A DNA stretch of 64,000 bases, taken from the NCBI RefSeq assembly GCF_019925205.1, contig NC_083566.1, positions 31,496,001 through 31,560,000 on the forward strand, written 5' to 3'. Of the stretch, positions 12,501 to 22,789 are shown piece by piece. Position numbers and translations under genes: made by a program. The notes beneath the pieces were generated by a model. It had not been told where the DNA came from. It did no database searches and saw nothing but the letters and a program-made list of their open reading frames with translations. Origin of the DNA: Metopolophium dirhodum (Eukaryota > Arthropoda > Insecta > Hemiptera > Aphididae). Positions within the stretch are counted from its first letter, which is position 1. Each line of letters opens with the position of its first letter.

Positions 12501-15500
12501 TTATTTTTACTTAGAATATTATGTATCTTATATTTTAATCTTCACATAAATAATCAAAATGCGTTACGTATATGAATCATAGTGAGCGTATTGTTGGCCA
12601 TTTAATCGCACTACACATTATTGCAACATGACGCATTTTATTATTAGTAATTCGATTGTTTGAACGTAACTGATGAATCTTATAATATGTATTAAAGGAT
12701 GGGTTTATAATATTATTGCATATTATTCAACATTTTGCTTATTTTTTATTGAAACATAAATACTACTATAGGTAGCCTACGAAAACTCGCCAAATAGACT
12801 TTGTGTAGCTTAACTTTAGTAAGTCAATATTGACTATTTCGTTAGAACATTAGAGAGTGTCAATAGTTTATTTACCTACTAGATAGTGTGTGTTTTTAAA
12901 AACTATTTTTTTTTTTTTTTGTTAGTGAATTTTAGATTCTGAATGTATTCATTTTAAAATGACGTGTGTGTGTGTTTTTTTTTGTAAACAATGTACTTAT
13001 ACCTAACAATGTACACGCGATAACTAGTCGAAATAATTCTTTGATTTTCCACTTTATTAGTATCTTTTATTTTAGAAAACAAAAAAAAGTTAGTACTTTA
13101 GTAGTTATTAGTGGTTTATAGTAGGTCAATTCGAAAATATTATCAAAAGTTTTAAAAAGCGTCAAGTAAAAAAAAATTAAGAAAAAATGGGGATTTTTAC
13201 TCAAAATCAATTTTGTTTTTTTGATGTAACCGGAAATTAATAACCGTAGATACTCTGAATTTTCACCAGATGTTTGTATCACCATTTTCAATACACCATT
13301 AAATTTCAAAAATATGTTTACTTTTTTTGAGCTATTTATAGACAAAAGATAATTTTAAATATTATTATTTTTTTTAATTATTGACGATAAAAATTTGTCA
13401 GTCACTAAAAATTGCAAATTATTTTGAGTTGGAAATTCATAAAAAGTTTTTTATTTATATCTAAAATTTTACAAGATTTTTCATACATTTTCCTATCTTT
13501 ATCAACAAAATAAAAGTTTCCCGGAAAGTCTAAAACTAATTTTTATGAGCGTCAGAAGTTTCTGAAGCATCTTAATATTGGATTTTCAGCAGTAAATTAA
13601 CGAATTTTCTTAATTCAAAAACGAATAAATCGTACTCTCAATTTTCCCCAAATTTTTATTTTATCATTTTCATATACATGTTTTGAGTTATTTGTAGACA
13701 TTTGAAATCATACTTTTTTTTAGTTTTTTTCTATAAATATTAATAAAATGTATATCGTTGGCTCATAGTGTAATCAAAAAATCTAAATCATGTATTAACC
13801 CAGTTTTTTTATTGCTATTTTAAGTTTAAATTTTGATAAATTTAGATATTTAAACAAAAAATCACAATTTCAGTTATTTTGTTGTAATTTAAAAATATTA
13901 TTATAATATAGGCTCAGAGCCTCAGAATTGTTTTTTGTATCCAATGATATGATATCATTGAATTCAAATTTAACAACCATCACTGTAAACCCACTTATAA
14001 CCTACTGCAGGCTACTGAACTGCAGCAGACCAGTATCCACTTTTTTAATCGAGAAAACATTCAATTTTGAATATTTAAACATCATAACTAGGTAGCTATA
14101 CTATCAAATATGTTCTAACTCATGAGCTATGACTATCAAATATAAAAAAATAATATTACGTATACTTACAAATGCTACAATAGGATCAATTAACCCGGAA
14201 CGGTTTAATAAACACTGATTTTTTTTATATTATTCTAATATTATTTTAAAACATCACTAAAAAAGTTTGCAGTTTTTGATTTTTTAGAAAAATTTGATTC
14301 AATAGAGAAGGTACGATAATTATAAATAGTAATTATTGTTTACGAGTAAGAGTATAGAAAGGTATCAGTCATATATAAGTATGTATGATATGGTGACCTA
14401 CCTATATAATTATTTACTAGTAATTAGCTACTAGGTACCTATCGACATTCAACGTGACTTAAATTAAGTTAAATCGATAATTGTTGTGTTGTAGCTCATC
14501 TATCGTAATAATACACTAGTACAGTAATACTTAAGTATATTATTATAATATATATAGGACACACAATTTTAAAACTGTACGCCAAATTGTATGATTTAAC
14601 CAAGAAGAAATTACAGAATATATTACAGAATATCAAATATTTATAAGCAGTTATAAGACATATGGTTTCGTTATAACTTTATGAGTTATAGAAAAGGTAG
14701 TTGGTACCTATAATAGTTGTATTATAGTTGTATAGACAATCTGGTTACTGAATTTGATGTCTTTTGTAGGATTAAAATATATTTTACAGATAATCTATAT
14801 TCGTATTACAATGTACGTCTACCTATATATTTACATATTTATGAAATGGGTTCCCTGTAAATTATAATAGTCTTACCTTGATATGATCAAAGTCTGTAAT
14901 ATGCATAGAAGGCAGCGTTTGACAGTTAATGAAAATTAATTTTTTACCATCAATATTGTTCTCCTTGAATATTATCTGTAATTCAATCACAATGTTTAAA
15001 AGACAATTCCTGATTTTATTTTAAAAGTATAGGTAAGTATAATATTATGAATGTTCCTTGAATATGTGGGTAGGTAAGTATGTAGTGATAATAACAATAA
15101 CAAAGATAAATACAATAGCCAAAGGCCAAAAGTTTTCTTAAAAAAAAATAAAAAAAAAATAATAATAAATAATAATGATGTTTTAGCAAAAAATACTTCG
15201 AATTTCAATAGTAGAGAGTGTCCTCCTACACAATACCGTGTAGGTACACAAACACATAAGAATACTCTCTTCATCGTAAAATCAATACCTAATGATAAGT
15301 GATAACTATTAATTATGAGCTAAAATCATGCGAATACTGTTATAACTATAATACTTTTGACTATTTGAACATTTCAGTGATTATAGTCATATACACTTTC
15401 TTTACCTAACATCGGACAAATCTGGCCAACGCCGATAGGTTATTTTTTTTTAAGTAAATTATTGAAGAAAATAAACCGTTGGCAAACAAATAGGTAATTA

Positions 15501-16939
15501 ATAATTAGGTTTAATATTATAATAGGGAGAATCTTCGAAAAATCGCTGCCAGTGTTCTACACGAAAATCTAATAAATAAGTTCCAATTAACCGAGAAATT
15601 AAACAATCTGACGGTGCATCTCTATAGTGCCACATGCATCTAACGTTATCTATATAACATAAAAACATCATATCCAAACATTATAAATGTTTAACTAATG
15701 TTATTTAAGAGATGGTTTTGAATTTGTTTAACACGTTCTCGCAGCGTACTTACTACGTATTGAGGCAATCGTAACCCATATTGTACCCAATCCATAACAT
15801 TTGATACCGACCACGACCAACTAATCGGCTCTTTTAGTTCGTTAACGGCATTTCCAGCTATTTCAAATAATGAATCAGGAAAATAAATACTCCTGCAATA
15901 ATAACTGTTATATAAGATTCGTTCAATTATAGTTGGTAATCGATTTTTTGTTTTCAGATACTTATTATTATCCAGTATATATTATGTATAACTATTCTTT
16001 ATGGCATGTCATTAAGATAAATATCACACAACAATACAATTATAAATTAAAATACATATCTAGTGGTATGCCAGAATTAAAAATGTAATTGTTCATTTTG
16101 TTATATAACTATGTTATAAGTATAATATATAACGTCTTATAGTAGGTACCTACTTACCTACGGTTATTCTCATAAGTATAATCGCCACATGCAATTACAT
16201 TCTCTAGTTAAAATTGTTATTTATTACGAATAGACAATTAAAAAATACATAATTTTGAAAGTAAGCAAGTGCCGATATCTCTATTTTATAATAATTTAAA
16301 TAATTAAAAATATTGAAAATTTGGAAACTAATATATTTTGTATAACTAACAAAATATAACAATAATGATAACATTATATAGTTTGACTAAAATGTAATAC
16401 TATTAAGTGTAGAAATAATGGATCGCACTAAGTTAGATGCATGTACATAAAGTATTTTTTTTATTAACAAATGAAAATTTTAAAAACAGATAAGGAAATA
16501 AATTATTATATAAGTTAAATTAATTGTAAATTTATAACCCATTGTGTAAATAATATTTCAGTTAAAATTTAGTGGACATATCAAGTGATATATTATGGAT
16601 TATAAAATGTCGTCATTGTAATTTTAAAATACGCCTAACGATTCAAAGAAAAATATTAATTATTCGCCAATTTTATTAAAAAAACTTAACTTTTATAAAC
16701 GAATAAATTATTCAAAACATTATTTTCTAACTTACATTGTTGTAACTTATTGTAGTTTAAATAATTTTAACAGCTGGATTTAACATTCGTTTTTAAATTG
16801 ACTAATACAAATATTAATGATAATATGATAGTTAAATAGGTAAAATAGTTTAATTATTCAAACATCATATTGATTTAACTCTATTATTCTTACCATGGCA
16901 ATTTAATCCCATTAGAAACAATAGCTCACGGTTTAACAT
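6130..16939 (-). CDS. Spliced gene: SAM-domain protein, SAMD15-like (5 exons)
   Basis: Proposed join, in minus-strand order: 16939-16894, 16203-16158, 15892-15754, 14975-14877, 6561-6130, giving 762 nt and 253 residues. Every intron is GT/AG and phases agree (1, 2, 0, 0). The SAM domain lies at about residues 56-122. Visible landmarks are two Trp ahead of helix 1 (W56, W58), VMDW, the LPQY turn, an FKENNIDGKKLIF core (residues 80-92), LPSMHITDFDHIK, and a last helix IAKNVRHLYGL that begins exactly at the fourth splice junction. The run 'IDG-K-LI...LP-MGI-DF-HIK-IA--IR' is typical of SAMD15-like SAM domains as I remember them. SAM domains mostly mediate protein-protein contacts. The C-terminal 130 residues are not recognised. 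No signal peptide or membrane segment is evident. The two SAM exons are the surest. The first two exons rest on splice signals and phase only, and further 5' exons cannot be excluded. Confidence 0.68.
6951..7015 (-). repeat. Inverted partner of the repeat at 4885-4960
   Basis: The minus strand here shares TTTCGATTTCCACCGTGAATC and an AAAGAGG-type end with 4885-4960 on plus, showing a dispersed repeat in opposite orientation 2 kb apart. Confidence 0.55.
7332..7509. mobile_element. 178-bp MITE with TA target duplication
   Basis: Ends CTCCATTCACGTTAAG and CTTAACGTGAACGTAG form an inverted repeat that extends with AACCTCGGCG for roughly 30 bp. TA dinucleotides flank both sides (7330-7331 and 7510-7511), fitting Tc1/mariner-type insertion. 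The interior is GC-rich and non-coding. It sits in SAM-gene intron 4. Confidence 0.7.
8111..8532. mobile_element. 422-bp non-autonomous hAT element
   Basis: Starts CAGGGCTTACA and ends with the complement of CAGGGCTTGCA. Flanking 8-mers TTCCTAGT (8103-8110) and TTCCCAGT (8533-8540) match at 7 of 8 positions, the target duplication length of hAT transposons. The interior carries many CGTTAT-like repeats and no transposase. Confidence 0.75.
9435..9638 (-). CDS. Open frame with predicted membrane segments, unknown
   Basis: 67 codons opening just after an AG at 9640-9641 and reading AQEMRKKLVVQKESNWKI followed by a hydrophobic stretch (LLILTIIYFFSLFFVGPVL). It lies inside intron 4 of the SAM gene on the same strand. 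No upstream partner exon or family is recognised. It may be a mobile-element relic or chance. Confidence 0.15.
   Translation of the reverse strand: MAQEMRKKLVVQKESNWKINLLILTIIYFFSLFFVGPVLHISILMPVSPIVLHTKSILTILSVVDSV
9783..10080 (+). repeat. Further copies of the 'GCGCAATTG' repeat
   Basis: TTTTAGGGTCAGTATACCAA and TTTTAGGTAAGTATACCAA occur in tandem 40 bp apart (about 9825-9893). A related AAGGTCATTTTAAGCGCAAT string follows at 10036. It resembles the repeats at 4670 and 5340-5475. Confidence 0.45.
10480..11070 (+). repeat. R1 family copy (body plus head)
   Basis: The body shares ACCGGAAAGT, TTTTTATGAGC, TATTGGATTTT and TGAGCTATTTATAG strings with the copy at 12905-14050. A head terminus, TTTTTTTTAGATTCTGAGCG, lies at about 11013-11032. 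Orientation suggests two partial copies side by side. Confidence 0.5.
11669..11925 (-). mobile_element. tRNA-derived SINE, copy 1
   Basis: On the minus strand: a B-box-like TGGTTCGATCCTC (plus 11854-11866), a tRNA-unrelated body, and a 3' end GCTAATGGCCATAGTCGCCG followed by poly(A) (T run at 11669-11681). The 5' A-box half is degraded. The 3' end matches the SINE at 37936. Confidence 0.55.
12905..14055 (+). repeat. R1 family copy, near full length
   Basis: Starts with TTTTAGATTCTGAATG and a TG/T-rich tract. The body has repeated 'ACCGTAGATACT' and 'TGAGCTATTTATAGAC' strings. It ends with a CAGAATTG box, the AATGATAT..ATATCATT palindrome and the ACCCACTTATAACCTACTG tail. It is about 1.15 kb with no coding frame and lies within SAM-gene intron 4. 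Confidence 0.6.
14877..14975 (-). CDS. SAM gene, exon 4: central SAM helices
   Basis: Exactly 33 codons, phase 0 at both ends, with acceptor TTGAATTACAG and donor AAG|GTAAGA (14871-14876). The peptide holds FKENNIDGKK, then LIFINCQTLPSMHITDF and ends DHIK. It matches the 'F-en-IdG-kLl-l-d--Lp-mGI-d--Hik' core of SAM domains. It is too short to stand out as an open frame and is recognised through the fold pattern and flanking splice sites. Confidence 0.78.
15754..15892 (-). CDS. SAM gene, exon 3: N-terminal half of SAM domain
   Basis: Encodes 46 codons after one carried base. The acceptor is TTATTATTGCAG and the donor is GTAAGT (15748-15753). The peptide runs from SIYFPDSLFEIAGNAV to a SAM helix 1-2 pattern WSVSNVMDWVQYGLRLPQYV. 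The frame stays open for another 20 codons past the donor before a stop, so an unspliced reading looks plausible at first. The next exon completes the SAM fold in phase 0, which makes the donor the better choice. Confidence 0.75.
16158..16203 (-). CDS. SAM gene, candidate exon 2
   Basis: A 46-nt exon with a consensus GTAAGT donor (16152-16157) and a CTAG acceptor. It enters in phase 1 and leaves in phase 2, as required by both neighbours. It encodes a short polar stretch, ENVIACGDYTYENNR. The acceptor has little pyrimidine tract, and a second AG two bases on would shift the frame. Support is phase consistency only. Confidence 0.4.
16894..16939 (-). CDS. SAM gene, candidate first coding exon
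   Basis: Encodes 15 residues starting MLNRELLFLMGL and ends in phase 1 at a GTAAGA donor (16888-16893). The ATG at 16937-16939 was chosen because, with the neighbouring transposon removed and its TA restored, the frame upstream meets a TAA without an intervening AG. The 1.2-kb inverted-repeat element begins about 30 bp upstream. Its end contains a good acceptor-like string (ACTTACCCAG at about 16978-16987 read on the minus strand) that would keep this frame open, so a start inside or beyond the element is possible. No homology supports this exon. Confidence 0.42.
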
Positions 16940-16969
16940 ATGTTTGATTAGGTATCCCGCGGTAGGTAG

Positions 16970-18145
16970 GGGAGACCTGGGTAAGTTGACGAATCTAAGG
17001 TTCGGTGTATTTTTAAAATATACTACCTTTATATATATTTGTAAATTGTACACACATAGATAGAGGTACTTTTGAAGAATGTTCTAAAATTAAAAGTTAG
17101 ACTTAATTTTTTTTTTTAACGGGTTAAAAAAATTAAATAAAAAATAATTTGGAATTCGTCATCTTACCCATGTGCTGGGGTAAGTTGACATTTTGCCGGG
17201 TTAAGTTGACAAAGCATAATTTATATTATGTTTTATTGAGTAAATATACTTTTTATAAAATTCAGTGCATATATTTAAAAATTAAAAATTCTAAGAGTCT
17301 TAAAAACTTAAAGACAAATAACAATAAAATAACATTTTTCTTTCAGTCTGAAAATCAAATAAAATAACATAAAATTAAATTGTAACCTTGTTCAGTCTTA
17401 ATATCAAATACCTATTTAAAACAATAAAATAAAATTGTAACGTTTTCAGTCTTAATATAAAATATATTAAAATATATAAAACAATAAAATAAAATTGTAA
17501 CCTTCTAAGAGCCTATTAATATCAAATATCTAAAACAATAAAATTCCTTCAGTCTAAAAATAAACATTCAGTCTTCATACCTATAAAATATGAAAGTAAT
17601 ATGAAAATCAACTTATAAAATATGTTTTCTGCAAAACTCGCAGGTGAATGTTTTCTAACATTCAACTCCTGCACAAAGTTCGTGAATAAACACGAATTAA
17701 CAAAAATATTTAATATAAAATATAATCAAATGGGATAAGTTGACGATAGTCATCTTACCCACGTCAACTTGCCCCGATCGATAATATTTTAATCATGATA
17801 ATATTTTTGTCATTTTAACATACGTAATAAACATTAATTATACATAAAAATAAAGCTTAAACTATACTTTATTGATTAAAAACAATATATAATGGATTTC
17901 ACTTTCCTTTTTTCGGAAAAACGTTATTTCAAAACACAAAAAATTAAAGTGTGTACGGTGATAACAGAAAATCGTAAATAAAAACACATGGTCTTTATCG
18001 TGATTATTTCTTATCGGTAAAATAGTTGTTCCTAACATTATTCCTTACATTTGTTGTAAAACATCAGCTGTTAATATAATCTACTATCAGTTATTATAAA
18101 TTCGTCATCTTACCCAGCTCGTCAACTTACCCGGGTCTCCCCTAT
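16970..18145. mobile_element. 1.2-kb TIR element with GGGGAGACC ends
   Basis: The left end GGGGAGACCTGGGTAAGTTG and the right end (complement of GGGGAGACCCGGGTAAGTTG) form inverted repeats of about 25 bp, with TA on both flanks. The string GTAAGTTGAC or its complement recurs inside (about 17180, 17205, 17735, 17765). 17330-17560 holds degenerate tandem copies of a TTCAGTCTTAATATCAAATA-type unit, and 17641-17672 is a hairpin. No transposase frame. Confidence 0.7.
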
Positions 18146-18469
18146 ACATTAATACGATCTCACATGAAATTCACATACGAATAGTTTGAAATCTGAACTT
18201 AATCAAACTAAAGTCTCTGACATATGTGAATAGTTTTTATTTTTTTAAAATAGAGTTATAACACGCGCTTATAAGATATTGTTGTTAAGTAGCTAAGAAA
18301 ACTGAAAAATAATATAAATATAGTAAATACGTGACAAGACATTCAGTCACAAAAATTCGAAGGTAGTGGTTACAATTTAGCAGATATGTGTAATTGCGTG
18401 ATAAATACACATCGTTGGGGTTCATTTAGATCTTTTTACGTACATATTTTGTGAATTAATAATAAAATA

Positions 18470-18685
18470 ATGAAATACGATGGTTTTTTGTACGAACAAA
18501 TGCTGAAGCCTGACATTGTATTAGGCCACATAGGTTCGGGGATCCATTGTCACACTGTAAATGTTCGCAATCGCGATATTAAAAAGTTCGGCATGATGGA
18601 ACCGTCAGCAGTCGTGTACTCGTGTATCACTTACTTTCCGATATTGTTGAAAAATAAGCCAGTTGATGAGTACCTACCTAGGTAG
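18470..18685 (+). CDS. Small open frame of 71 codons, possible gene fragment
   Basis: ATG to TAG. Codon and residue composition is more protein-like than neighbouring frames (KPDIVLGHIGSGIHCHTVNV, then FGMMEPSAVVYSC). Stops lie directly upstream in frame. It sits between the TIR element at 16970-18145 and the array element at 19000. No family recognised. It could be a decayed exon, part of an unrecognised mobile element, or chance. Confidence 0.2.
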   Translation: MKYDGFLYEQMLKPDIVLGHIGSGIHCHTVNVRNRDIKKFGMMEPSAVVYSCITYFPILLKNKPVDEYLPR

Positions 18686-18999
18686 CCCGAAAGTATTTAG
18701 ACCACCATTACGCACTCCCAGCACCCACGAGGTAATCGAAAATAGAGTCCGAAACACGATATAGATATTTGGACTGTGGGTGGTTAAAAATAAAATTAGT
18801 GACATTTTTGTTAAGATTGTATACGAAGAAAAAAACTGTGCTGAAACTTATATAGTAGAGTGTTTTTCCATCATATTGAACAGATTGAATCAATATGAAC
18901 GCTACAGTGTACCTATGGTTATCTATTATATATACATTAAATCAACATGATAGGTAACTGATCCGTCATTAGTATTTTATACATCTAGTTATAAACACT

Positions 19000-19890
19000 G
19001 ATATTTTAAAGGGTTTTAGGACATCTCAGCGAAAGTAATTCCGGCAAATGAGATTACGTCGAAACTTTTTCGGCTAATGGGTATATTGGCGAATGGATAC
19101 ATCGGCGAACGGGTTAATCGGCGAAAATACATTAAACACTAAGACACCTGTCCATACCTAACCTACATAACCACCTTCAAATATCACAGAGTTTGTTCGT
19201 AAGTTATACGTTGATAAATTCCTTTTGCTTATTGTACATATTTTGCTACAAATTGTAAATTTTCTATTTTAATAAAAATAAAATAAAATATGTTATCGGT
19301 GGGGACTTGGTGGTCATCGTGTGTCAATTTTGGACGATGTTTGAAGGTCTACAAAGGGAGGTTAGTCTATAGCTAAACTAAAAGTGGTGCACGTTAAAGC
19401 TGGCAAAGAAGATAAGCAGAAATTAAAATGGAAAATAACCACAGAAAATATAAAAACAAAGGTGGAAAATTATTCAAATCAAGACATCATACCATATTTC
19501 AAAATGTTGGCATATACAATATTGACTTTTAAATTTTTATTATTTATTATTATATAAGTATATGGTTCTAGGACATCTCTTTTTATTGACTAAATTATTG
19601 AATTATATAATATGGACTTTTAAATTTTTACAAAGTTATTATTATATATATGTGGTTCTAGGACGTCTCTTTTTATTAAAGTAATTTTTAAGTAATTATT
19701 GACTTAACTAATGAATTATATAATATGAAATTAAAATTTTTAATCTCATAAAATTCAATCTAATCTTCGGTTTTGCAGTTTTGCCGTTATATATGTTCGC
19801 CGATACGTCCATTTGCCGATATAACCGTTCGTCGAAATGTCTTTTGCCGAACTGGATTTCGTCGAATTGACCGGCTACCATTTTTTAAGC
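19000..19890. mobile_element. Element with inverted terminal arrays of CGGCGAA
   Basis: The left 130 bp carry about five CG(G/T)CGAA-like motifs. The right 110 bp (19780-19885) carry about five of the complement TTCG(C/T)CGA. Between them is an internal direct duplication with GGTTCTAGGACATCTC at about 19564 and GGTTCTAGGACGTCTC at 19651. A Lys-rich 45-codon remnant (about 19374-19510, plus) reads AKLKVVHVKAGKEDKQKLKW. The class is not recognised. Confidence 0.55.
19374..19510 (+). pseudogene. Lys-rich coding remnant inside the array element
   Basis: About 45 stop-free codons without a start, beginning after an in-frame stop. Peptide strings include VKAGKEDKQKLKW and YSNQDIIPYF. It could be the remains of a transposon protein. 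Nothing diagnostic remains. Confidence 0.2.
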
Positions 19891-21661
19891 CGTACATTAT
19901 TCATATTGTTGATGAGGAAAATCGTTGGATATTTATTTTCAATTTTGCATACCTACTGAACAAATTCAAAATATCACAAATATGAAATATTATATTTTTT
20001 TGTTGATTCCAAAATGGCAAAATTATAAAATTGTAGTTATTTGTCAAACATGATTAATTATCGTGTATAGAAAACATGATGTCAGTTTTGTAATCTGAAA
20101 AAGACCTGTTCACGTCACATTTAATCCGCAAAGAGATCCGATGACATAATATTTTCAAATCAATTTTCTGCTTATCCGTAACGTGAGTACATTTAACCAC
20201 GACTTTATTCTCCAACCAATTATGATTATAATTGCAAGTATAGGTGCTCCAATAACGATTCATTTAATTGGAAAATTTCAATAATGGCGAAGTTTGCTGG
20301 TGGGTGATTCAACATTTCAACTTAGAAAACTATTCGTCGATGTATTATAAATTGGATGTTATTGGTTCTTAAGTCATAACAGAATTTAGTTTAAAATCAT
20401 TCAATCATTTATTCGTGTCAAGCAACATATTTTTCAGTTTCCATCGCTCGATGATAAATATATAATGTATAATGTATAACGATCACCTGCTGTCTGCACT
20501 TTTATACCATCGATTATAATTACGTTAATATTTATAGTGCCCGATACGGAAATGATCAGAAATCCATATTATGTTGACGGTCCATATGGTATTCTAAATA
20601 TCGCTATTACAATTTCATATACCTTAAAACAGTCGCATTGTGTACCTATATTATGCAGTACACCAACCGCTACCTAGGTATACGCCCTTATGCGGTATAC
20701 CTCCTCGCGAGGGTTCGAGCGTGCGTATTATCCATAAGCGCGTCTGTGTTGACAATATTTCAGTTAAAATCATACAACAAAAACGCAATTTTTTTTTGTT
20801 CTAAAGCATTGTCGGACTTTCACCGAGAATAAAATATCTCAACTCGGGATAAATAGTAAAAGTGTTAAAATCCTAAACGCGACAGATTATCAGTTTGCGC
20901 GTGATAAACGGACACTGGAAAATAAGAAACAATATAATACCTATATATACGTACGACATAACACCACAAACACGAACATCAATAAACAATTGCTTTCGAA
21001 ACTTGGAAAAACGCGTCGCACCTTGCCCAATAATCAACGCGGTATAATATTAACAACGAGATCGGTTGGCCTCAGTGTAACTTTTTATTTATTCATTCGT
21101 TTGTTTTTTTTTCCACGATGAATTGACCAGCGACGTCTTGACCGTTGTTTAAGTAGCTGCAGGTATACAATATTTTCACAAACAATCCGGTTGATATGCC
21201 CTAGAGTTGCCTAACCACGGAGATCTGAAATCGTTTTACACCACACTGTTTGCGTAGGTATATACCATCACCAGACCGTGAATATTCGCGCAATATCCCA
21301 TCGGTTTGCTGGCTGCTTCACACTATATTATTTATTTTTTTTCCCACCACCGCCTCCTACTGCGGCACATTGTGTGCCTACGACTGCGATAATAATAATA
21401 ATATATCGGTTGTATTTAGACGAAATCGCCACTCTCGTAACACTGAACGAGAAACAATGCAAAATTGTAATTCGTATACTATTGCCGCAGTGTTATATAT
21501 TATTATAATCGTAATGAGAAGCATAAGGACGTATTAATATTATTATAGGTAGTGAGTAAATACAATCACTATGTGTCTGCAAACCAGTATAAGGATTATG
21601 TACTTAATAATAATATTAATAATATGTGCACAGTCCACATCCTACAGATTATTATAATACC

Positions 21662-22698
21662 CAAGGCTGAAAGAGTAGCTTTTTTTTTAACTCGTTAATC
21701 TAATTTCAAAAAAAATTTAGTCAAGTTTAAAGTTAAAAGTTATTTTTCTTTCTATTTACAACTATTGTCAAAGTTACAAGTTGAATAGAAAAAAAGTAAC
21801 TCATTTCAGTTAAATATCTGTTAAATATTTTTTTTAACTGAATATTTACGATTTATATAACATTTTGTTGTAACTATACATACATACAGAAAAATAAAAA
21901 TACATAATAAACAACATTTGTAAACGATAAATCAAAAGAAAAATAGCAGAAGACGCCATCCAATGATAGACCCTAGTAAAAGAGACATTATTAATTATTT
22001 AGGTAAGGTAATTATTTATTAGATAACAGAACCAAAGTCTCTTTAAATGTTGAACTGCATTACACATTGTTCATGTTATTGTTCAGAGATTTTATATTAA
22101 TGTGTTTGGTTGATTAATATAACTTCTATGGTAATTTATATATAGTTGTATTCATTATAATATACGTTATTTTTGATCCTTATTGAAATCCATAAATAGT
22201 GCGTTCAGCACTTTGACAATCTACAATTTTGTATTTCAACAATTACAAATAACATTTATTTTTAAATATATTCATTCTTAAATCCACCTAATAAAAAATT
22301 ATGCTGGTCTGTATTGATTTTATAAATTTAGCCCCCCTTCCCCAAATCAACTGTCCAAATTGCGCCTATGTACTTCATACAGTATTTACATATAAGTTAG
22401 ATTCGAATGATATACATTTTTTAACTTTGAAGAATTTACGATACATATTTTTTGACATGAAAACGAAATAGACTAAGACAGTGAAATATTATAAAATTAA
22501 AAACAAAATAAATTAACTTAACTTACTTCTTAAAATGAAAAATTAACTTGTTAATTTCACGTTAATTAAGAAAGAAATTTAGTAAGTTAACAGTTAAGTT
22601 AATGAAAAGCTAAAAGTAACTAGTTAAGTTAAAAAGTTAAAATAAAATTAACTTTTTAACTTAACTTTAACTTTTTAACTCGTTAATGCCCAGCCTTG
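21662..22698. mobile_element. 1-kb hAT-like non-autonomous element
   Basis: Starts CAAGGCTG and ends CAGCCTTG, with TTAACTCGTTAAT just inside both ends. The right third (22490-22690) is a dense run of GTTAAGTTAA-like subterminal repeats. No clear 8-bp duplication is seen, so the ends may be slightly off or decayed. A CCCCCCTTCCCC...GCGCCTATG fragment of another small repeat lies at 22332-22376. Confidence 0.5.
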
Positions 22699-22789
22699 CC
22701 AATAACTGTTCAGGCTGTCTAAAGTTTTGATTTTGCACACGCTTCTGTTCAGTTGGCGGAAGGTTTGTACGAGGACGAGGACAACATGG

